Shown here: one piece after another, positions 33,716-38,982 of the stretch
Layout of the letters: every line of letters starts with the position of its first letter
Numbering within the stretch: the first letter of the stretch is position 1
Origin: a bacterium
GTDB lineage: Bacteria > Actinomycetota > Acidimicrobiia > Spongiisociales > Spongiisociaceae
Assembly (NCBI GenBank): GCA_028820935.1
Contig: JAPPHZ010000027.1
Coordinates: forward strand, 1 to 38,982
Direction: 5' to 3'
Length of the DNA stretch: 38,982 nt
The notes under the pieces: model-generated
Told to the model about the DNA's origin: nothing
The model's database searches: none
Seen by the model: the letters and a program-made list of their open reading frames with translations, nothing else
Translations under genes and position numbers: made by a program

Positions 33716-33760
33716 TGGGCCCACCTGGATTTGAACCAGGGACCTCATCCTTATCAGGGA
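33716..33760 (-). other. 3' half of tRNA-Ile(GAT), integration-site scar
   Basis: On the minus strand it reads TCC-CTGATAA-GGATGAGG, then TCCCTGG-TTCAAAT-CCAGG and TGGGCCCA. That is a tRNA-Ile anticodon loop with GAT, the variable region, a perfect 5-bp T-arm, the 3' acceptor strand and discriminator A. No D-arm or 5' acceptor strand exists at higher coordinates, so the gene is truncated at the anticodon stem. Such 3' halves are left at one end of elements that integrate in tRNA genes. The ancestral side is lower coordinates; the inserted DNA lies at higher coordinates. Confidence 0.8.
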
Positions 33761-33766
33761 GGGTAA

Positions 33767-34509
33767 TCTCGCAGTTGAGAGGGCTATTATGTGGCTGTGT
33801 CCCACAATCCGACCCACAGTCGGTCAGGGACGACCAACCAACCCTCTAGCGGCGCGGTTTCGACCGGCGATTCTGCGAAACATTCGGCTGGCCCTGACAG
33901 GGGCCATACCGATCCGAAGCCTACACGTCCGCGGTCCAGACCCAATCCACCGGCAGAGGTGGGCCCTCAGCGGTCCCGACGTAAGACCACCGGGAACTGA
34001 GAGGCTCGAGTAGCCCGACGTCTACATGGACGAGGGGTGGGAGTGGACGACGCCGATCATCAGAGCCGCGAATGTGCGGAGCGATCCCGAACGAAGCGGA
34101 CTGTTCGTTGTTGAGCCCTCCGCGTCTCAAGTGGCGGAGTTTAAGACCGCGTAAACTGCCAGTTAGCTCACTGTTTTCGTTCCTCAACAATAGGAGTCGT
34201 GCAGGCTCTCCGAGGGGTTACAACTCGCCCGGCACCTACACGAACCCTCCAGACGCTGTCAAGGCCGGCTGGGAGGGTCGCGGTTCTCACCGACCGAAAT
34301 TGCGCGGCTAGAGGATTGGTAGGTGGTTACGTTTCGTCAGTATTGAGGACCTTGGAGAGGAAGTCCACTGTCGACGCGACTCCCCTGATCTGAACCGCGG
34401 TCTCGATCAGGGCGTTCGTAGCAACCGGGGGTCGACTTCGGCGGCTAACGCGATCGTCAAATAGGTCAAAGGACCCTCGCCCCCTGCACTACAAGGAGAC
34501 CGGTCTTCA
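33767..34509. other. gene-poor stretch inside the putative island edge
   Basis: No convincing gene. A 42-codon ORF (34026-34154, MDEGWEWTTPIIRAANV...) and a minus-strand stretch ending ...VATNALIETAVQIRGVASTV (stop near 34327, no start) are protein-like but unsupported. A perfect hairpin AGTTTA-AGACCGCG-TAAACT lies near 34137-34156. AGACCGGTCT, a 10-bp palindrome, sits at 34497-34506 just past the end of the large gene. No integrase is visible. Confidence 0.4.
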
Positions 34510-37500
34510 CTATCGGCTGAAGTCGCTCGGGCGGGGGAAGCCGGTTCTTATGATGGCTATGCCGACCATCGATGGGATTGGTGGGTTTGACCCTGCTGTT
34601 GTCTCAGGGTATGCCCATCCGATGTCATTGCCCATGATTCCAGCGGGTGCCCGTTTTGGTGATACGTCTAATACGGCAAGCAGTGAGATAGGAGCGTCGC
34701 CTGCTGATGCGTATTGTGTGGGCTGGCTAGTGAATCGCTGTTGGGCACGTTCGAGCGAGATCGGGTTGTATTTTTCTACTTTTAGTTCGAGGACTATATT
34801 GCCGAGCAGCAGGTCGGTCGTTCCACCGGCACGTCCTGTACCTTTAGCGAGCCTTGCCCCGATAGCCTGGTCGGATGAGAGGAAGAATCTCAGTTCGCTT
34901 TGGAACCACTCTTCGTCGGGTTCGTGCTTCCCTCCTAAGCGCTCGTCAAGGGCGTTGTGTCCGTACCTCAACACTCCCTCGAGGAGCAACCGGATGTCGC
35001 GCCGGTCCTTCACCTCAAGCTGTGGCAGTCTGTTCTGGAGTTCATTCATCATGCTCTGAAGGCGCCTGGCTGTGTGGGGCATGTCGAGCGGCGTGGCGCT
35101 ATCGGGTTCGAATGTGACCAGTTCGAGGGTCGTGTTACCAGCCAGGCGTGTGTCGAGTTGCTCTGAACCGTGTCGGAACATCGCCCGTGCTGTCAGACTG
35201 AGGGGAGGTGTGTTGAGAGGCCGTTCTCCGGCCACGCGGATCTCCAGCGGCTGTTCTAACGCGTCTGGGGTGAAGGTAATGTCCGAGGCGTGTAAGTAGT
35301 CTGGTGGGTGCACGGTCAGAAATGTCACATCGAGCCGGTCTGCGTTGGTCGGCCACTCGCTGACGCGTGCTTCGACTTGGAGTTGGTGCATGGCTCCGGG
35401 CCGCAACACGGTAGGCCGCATCACTGGTTCGCCGTCCAGCCGGATCAAGAGAGCAGCCGAAGGCTCCGTACGTTGCTCGTCAGATTCGAAGGGGGTTTGA
35501 GATACGCGAGGCGAGCTGCGGAACGACGTAGTTATTCGTGGGGGTAGTGGAACTTGGCTAAGCTTTGAGGCGACGAGCCGAGGCATACGGTGGTTGGTGA
35601 GCGTGGCGAGTAGTTTGCATGCCTCGGCCAGGCTCGGTGGCCAATGTTCCTGACATTGCTCGGCAACGGCCTCGGCGCGTACTTTGGCGGCGACGGCGTG
35701 CCGATGCGTTTCGGGTTCAGCGTTCCAGAGGGCGTTGGTCCAGCGAACTCCATGGATCAGTGCCTCAACCAGCTCTGAGAACGCCCATACGACGTCGTTC
35801 TCAGTCCGTGTTGACGTGTCTCTGAACACTGCGAGGGCAGCAGAGAGCGGCTCTACATTCCGGGAACCTTGCTCAATAGCACCAAGGGTGTCTAAGAGAG
35901 CGGTCCGCGCCCGTATGGCTCCTAGCGAGTCGGGCTCCGAGTCGCTCGCTGCGTGATCTGCGCGCAGTTCCTCTGCTTTCTCGCAGATGCCTGCTAGGTG
36001 TTCAATGTCTCCAAGTGCAACAGCCTGTTCTAGCTCGAAGCGCAAGAGCGTTAGGCGGACCGCCCGGCGACGCGCACTCATTTCGATGGTATCAGGGATC
36101 GTGTCCAACAAGCTACGAATCAGACGACAAGCGACATCGGGTCGGCTTTGTTCAGCAAAGACATCAGCCGAGAGAAACAGCCGTTGCCGATCTGAACCTA
36201 CGGCGGCCAACTCTGTTTGTTCAAGCGACTCGATCTGAACCTCGGTAAGGTCCCGCCGACCAAGTTCTTGGAGGATTTCCATCTTCCTGTGGTCACCTGC
36301 GTACTCAAAATGCTCGTCGTCGGCGGTGAGGGCCCTGATAGCAACATCGGACCAGCCTTTCGCTTGCAGCAGCGACCTGTTCCTTAACAGTGTGTCACGA
36401 GCACTTGAAGGAGGCATCGAGGCAACCGCCACCAGTGCCACTAGCCGGGTACCGCGCAACAGCCGGGCATCGTCGTGCGCTAATCGGAGTGCTGCATCGA
36501 TGGCGTGTTGGACAACCAGCTCATGACTCCGCTCTTTCGCGTGAGCTAGAGCTACCACGAGAAGCTTGTCGGCGACGCTTTGTTGATCGACCAGGTCAGG
36601 TGGTATCCGGCGGCTGGCGTCAATAGCCCCCTTCACTACGATCAGGTACGGGTCGCTCAGGCCAGCAACGACGGCTTCAGCGAGCAGCGGTGGGAGACTT
36701 TCCGATGGAAGCGCCTTCATCACGATCTCAGCCGCCTCCAGCCCCGCGGCGCGGACGATCTGCTCGGCGGCGAATATCGCCGTGTAAATGAGCGGGAGAA
36801 TCTCACCTGTGTACCTGAGCGGCTCAGCGGCGACCCGCGCGGCTACTTGGACGAGTTTCGCTCGGACGTCGGGTGTTGTTTCGGCGTGCCTGTAAATCTC
36901 CTGACAAGTAGTGAGAAGGCCACCTGGGTCAAGGTGCCCTGCCGCCACCACAGCGTCGACGACATTGCGCACAATTTGGCTGATACAGTCTTGCTCGACC
37001 ATCTTCCCGATGGCACCTCGAGGGCCGTCCGGATCGGACTCTTCGAAGGTACGTGCGTGCTCAAGCCACGACAGGAGCAAGAACAGGATACGGTTGGTCG
37101 ACCCGACCGTGGTAGGCGAGGCCAGTATCGCCGGTCTGAGCAGTTCGGCGGCCTTGCGTTGATAGTCTTCTTGGAGGTTGTAGTCCAGCCATACTCGTTG
37201 TTCTGACAGAACCATCAGTGCTCGATCAAACACCACGGTCGCAACCTCGGACGACGGGGGTTCGGATCCGCGGCGCAGGGCGGCCTCGAAGCAGCGAAGC
37301 AGCCGAACCCGGTACTCGGGACTCGCACGATGCCATCTCGGCGCTACCGCCGCCTCGACATCAGAAGGATCGTTGCGGAGAACCAAGGCGACAACATCGA
37401 TGATCTTATGCGACGGCTCGTCGGCGTTGATCAGGTCCTCGGGGAATCGCAGTCCGTCCAACAACGCGGACAGAAGACGCGTACCGGCATCTGCATCAAC

Positions 37501-38436
37501 TGAAACGACATGCTGCGCAGCGGCCGCAGCTCCCGCCCGGCGCCACGATTCACCACGAGCGAGCAACGCCTTGAACCTCGACTCAACCGCATCTGGACTG
37601 AGAGAGTGATAGTGGAGTAACGCCGCAGGCTCGCCACCCCGTCGGAACATCGCGGGAAGGCCCGCCCAAGCGGCGTGGAATATCACGCCGTCGACCAGGC
37701 CATCATCCAGATCCTCTTTCGTGCCGTTCTCGCTCAGGTAGCGACAGCCCTCTGATTGGGCCCACCCATCGCGAACTGCCGAGACACACAGAGAATGCAA
37801 GAGGGCTGATCCCGTCGATGCGTCGACCCGGAGGAGCACCTCTAAGAGCACCGGGATTCTCAACTGGTCTGCGTCCACGTAGAGCATCTGTTTGATCTCA
37901 TCAGAGAACACTTCTGGGGCGAGTTCGGCTGCAGCCCGGAGTTCGTTGGCTGCTTCCTCGTCCCACCGATGAAGGTCAACCCTGTTTACCAGTCCGACCA
38001 CCTGCTGAGCAGCCGCGCTCAGCGATCCTGCTACGAATGTGCGATTGTTCACGCGCTGTTGGCGTTCCTCGGCAGCGACACGCTCTCGCTCAGCTTCTTC
38101 CTGCTCTCGCTCGTCGCGTTCTGCGATCTGCTGCTCCGCCCATGTGCCTAGATTCGGGATCCTCCCCCCACGAGACCGGTCGGTGCACTGGCGGCAGTTG
38201 TTCTCATAGAAGCTGACAGCCGACTCTGATAGCTGCATCAGATACGGGTTGGCGGGCTTCGTGGCGTAGTCGCATGTGAATCCCCCGCCAGTGACCGGGA
38301 GACCACTCATCTGCTCAACTAACCCGACTCCTCCCACACGATGGGCGCGGATATGGGTACACCATGCCTTTCCGAGCTCCATCATCTCCTTATTCTTGCG
38401 GCCAAGCTCAAGCGCCTCTTCGACCATATCGGTCAT
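34510..38436 (-). CDS. 1308-residue protein: Cys cluster, coiled coil, helical repeats, PD-(D/E)XK-like C-terminus
   Basis: I do not recognise a named family. Visible parts: residues 20-90 hold WCTHIRAH, FTCDY and NNCRQCTDR (Cys26, 55, 81, 84), a likely zinc- or Fe-S-binding head. Residues 99-131 are a charged coiled coil. Residues about 135-960 are almost all helix pairs rich in Leu/Ala, like HEAT or TPR scaffolds. About 990-1110 is beta-rich (ALLIRLDGEPVMRPTVLRPG). About 1120-1250 carries GGTTDLLLGNIVLELKVEK with Asp1208, Glu1217, Lys1219 and a later QPTQY, the pattern of PD-(D/E)XK nucleases. The composition is lower in G+C than neighbours. The ATG lies three bases after the stop of a broken upstream ORF. 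Defence or nucleic-acid processing is inferred. Confidence 0.8.
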   Translation of the reverse strand: MTDMVEEALELGRKNKEMMELGKAWCTHIRAHRVGGVGLVEQMSGLPVTGGGFTCDYATKPANPYLMQLSESAVSFYENNCRQCTDRSRGGRIPNLGTWAEQQIAERDEREQEEAERERVAAEERQQRVNNRTFVAGSLSAAAQQVVGLVNRVDLHRWDEEAANELRAAAELAPEVFSDEIKQMLYVDADQLRIPVLLEVLLRVDASTGSALLHSLCVSAVRDGWAQSEGCRYLSENGTKEDLDDGLVDGVIFHAAWAGLPAMFRRGGEPAALLHYHSLSPDAVESRFKALLARGESWRRAGAAAAAQHVVSVDADAGTRLLSALLDGLRFPEDLINADEPSHKIIDVVALVLRNDPSDVEAAVAPRWHRASPEYRVRLLRCFEAALRRGSEPPSSEVATVVFDRALMVLSEQRVWLDYNLQEDYQRKAAELLRPAILASPTTVGSTNRILFLLLSWLEHARTFEESDPDGPRGAIGKMVEQDCISQIVRNVVDAVVAAGHLDPGGLLTTCQEIYRHAETTPDVRAKLVQVAARVAAEPLRYTGEILPLIYTAIFAAEQIVRAAGLEAAEIVMKALPSESLPPLLAEAVVAGLSDPYLIVVKGAIDASRRIPPDLVDQQSVADKLLVVALAHAKERSHELVVQHAIDAALRLAHDDARLLRGTRLVALVAVASMPPSSARDTLLRNRSLLQAKGWSDVAIRALTADDEHFEYAGDHRKMEILQELGRRDLTEVQIESLEQTELAAVGSDRQRLFLSADVFAEQSRPDVACRLIRSLLDTIPDTIEMSARRRAVRLTLLRFELEQAVALGDIEHLAGICEKAEELRADHAASDSEPDSLGAIRARTALLDTLGAIEQGSRNVEPLSAALAVFRDTSTRTENDVVWAFSELVEALIHGVRWTNALWNAEPETHRHAVAAKVRAEAVAEQCQEHWPPSLAEACKLLATLTNHRMPRLVASKLSQVPLPPRITTSFRSSPRVSQTPFESDEQRTEPSAALLIRLDGEPVMRPTVLRPGAMHQLQVEARVSEWPTNADRLDVTFLTVHPPDYLHASDITFTPDALEQPLEIRVAGERPLNTPPLSLTARAMFRHGSEQLDTRLAGNTTLELVTFEPDSATPLDMPHTARRLQSMMNELQNRLPQLEVKDRRDIRLLLEGVLRYGHNALDERLGGKHEPDEEWFQSELRFFLSSDQAIGARLAKGTGRAGGTTDLLLGNIVLELKVEKYNPISLERAQQRFTSQPTQYASAGDAPISLLAVLDVSPKRAPAGIMGNDIGWAYPETTAGSNPPIPSMVGIAIIRTGFPRPSDFSR

Positions 38437-38439
38437 CAG

Positions 38440-38742
38440 CTACCCCTCACTGTTGTACTCGCATACCGTTGCAATATCCAACCATTGCTCTGCGATCACT
38501 GCCAACCACCGAATCGCTCCTCTGAATCGCACATACTCGACATAGCTGGCCGCGATGTGTTCAGGTGGGTTGACATAGCGGGCGATGTAGCGTCGTGAAC
38601 GGTGGCCGAGGCACCGTTCGAATCGTACGGGTCGACGTTGGTTGCTTGAAACCTGTCACGCCACGCCCGGCGTAGCCTTCGGAGCCCATGGGAGGGCTCG
38701 GGCTTGCTCGGGTGTGATGAGATCCTCGAAAGGTGAGCGCAT
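38440..38742 (-). pseudogene. small ORF interrupted by an in-frame TGA, upstream of the large gene
   Basis: One frame runs 100 codons from ATG to a TAG that ends three bases before the large gene's ATG. It is broken only by TGA at 38656-38658 (codon 29). Before it: MRSPFEDLITPEQARALPWA. After it: RRYIARYVNPPEHIAASYVE and GAIRWLAVIAEQWLDIATV. Both parts look like real protein, and no other start fits the second part. Most likely a nonsense mutation (from CGA or TGG) in a gene once co-translated with the large one; readthrough or a sequence error are alternatives. Family unknown. Confidence 0.5.
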
Positions 38743-38929
38743 GGAGCGCCAGCCTAGGGACCGTCCCCACCCGCCGACGGAGAGCAGCCGCGCTGCTTCC
38801 GGGACCATCACTCACACCGACGAGAACAGGTGCCACCCGGACGTCCTGAACACCGGCAGCGCAGAGGGTGTCAACTCTTCCAACCAGCAACTAGAGAACG
38901 GCCAACGCAACTGCGGTAACTGCCGCTAG
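38741..38929 (+). CDS. possible small Cys-containing protein ending at the IS junction
   Basis: 62 codons, ATG with AAAGGTGAG about five bases upstream, ending in GQRNCGNCR and a TAG whose last base touches the IS end. Polar, with Cys31, 58 and 61. Its start overlaps the divergent broken ORF. Chance cannot be excluded; no family recognised. Confidence 0.25.
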   Translation: MERQPRDRPHPPTESSRAASGTITHTDENRCHPDVLNTGSAEGVNSSNQQLENGQRNCGNCR

Positions 38930-38982
38930 TGTTGACGATCGTCGAGATTCCCCGGTCTCGATCAGTGAATTTCCCCACCCTG
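38930..38982. mobile_element. IS21-family insertion sequence end (partial)
   Basis: Begins TGTTGACGATCGTCGAG and continues through CCCCGGTCTCGATCAGTG to ATTTCCCCACCCTG: the exact inverted copy of bases 2-54. The flanks of the two ends (TAAGGAGT on the left, GCCGCTAG on the right) do not match, so these are not the two sides of one insertion with a preserved target duplication. Confidence 0.6.

Noticed and set aside
33716-33850. Complete tRNA-Ile gene
   Set aside because: The anticodon stem 5' side is imperfect and no D-arm or matching 5' acceptor strand follows, so only the 3' half is present.
1-38982. Circular replicon closed through a single IS copy
   Set aside because: The sequences next to the two IS ends share no target duplication and there are no replication or partition genes; two separate IS copies, or an assembly break at a repeat, is simpler.

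Overview
The window is GC-rich DNA (mostly about two-thirds G+C by eye) from an actinobacterium. A WhiB protein, many GTG/TTG starts, -10 boxes placed for leaderless transcripts and the metabolic gene mix suggest an uncultured member of the Acidimicrobiia. That class assignment is an inference. Both window edges stop inside the same 53-bp sequence in inverted orientation. It begins TGTTGACGATCGTCGAG and contains two related ~17-bp sub-repeats, as IS21-family insertion sequence ends do.

Layout. 1-1.1 kb: an IS end, a frameshifted gene remnant and a decayed hicBA toxin-antitoxin pair. 1.2-2.8 kb: an EamA exporter gene between two direct repeats, each carrying a paralogous tiny membrane-protein gene and promoter. 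3.0-5.3 kb: a secreted SLH plus TolB-type propeller protein and a mosaic of short repeats. 5.4-11.1 kb: an AbiEi/DUF559 protein, a divergent cis-prenyltransferase, two DNA methyltransferases without a visible restriction enzyme, and a DUF4143-type ATPase. 11.2-17 kb: a betaine/choline operon read right to left (binding protein, choline-dehydrogenase-like enzyme, ATPase, fused double permease). 17.1-25.1 kb: proA, MaoC-type hydratase, AlaX-type editing protein, WhiB, acyl-CoA dehydrogenase, a GPP34 (GOLPH3-like) protein, an MFS exporter and a 5'-3' exonuclease. 25.1-27.9 kb: a consensus promoter, a SAM-I riboswitch, a short ORF with a Cys-Met-Cys-Cys run and a second RNA structure lead into osmC-like, flavin monooxygenase and cupin genes. 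28.4-33.6 kb: a three-subunit molybdenum hydroxylase with its own MoaD-like protein, divergent from an Ldh_2-type dehydrogenase.

At 33.7 kb there is only the 3' half of a tRNA-Ile(GAT) gene, the usual scar of integration at a tRNA. Beyond it composition changes, and a 1308-residue protein fills most of the remaining space. It has an N-terminal Cys cluster, a coiled coil, a long helical-repeat body, a beta-rich segment and a PD-(D/E)XK-like C-terminus. A small ORF just upstream is interrupted by an in-frame TGA. This end is best read as one edge of an integrated island and a possible undescribed defence or nucleic-acid-processing gene.

A family of interspersed repeats sits in at least four intergenic gaps (4.7-5.3, 8.2-8.4, 19.8-20.1 and 27.9-28.2 kb). 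It is built from an AGAACGCGAAAA motif, a hairpin whose stem changes in compensated pairs between copies, a CCCTCCCCCGCC tract, and tandem palindromic units around GGATCAGGGCGTCA. I know of no named family that matches it. Together with the composite SAM/cysteine leader and the 1308-residue protein, it is the most novel content here.
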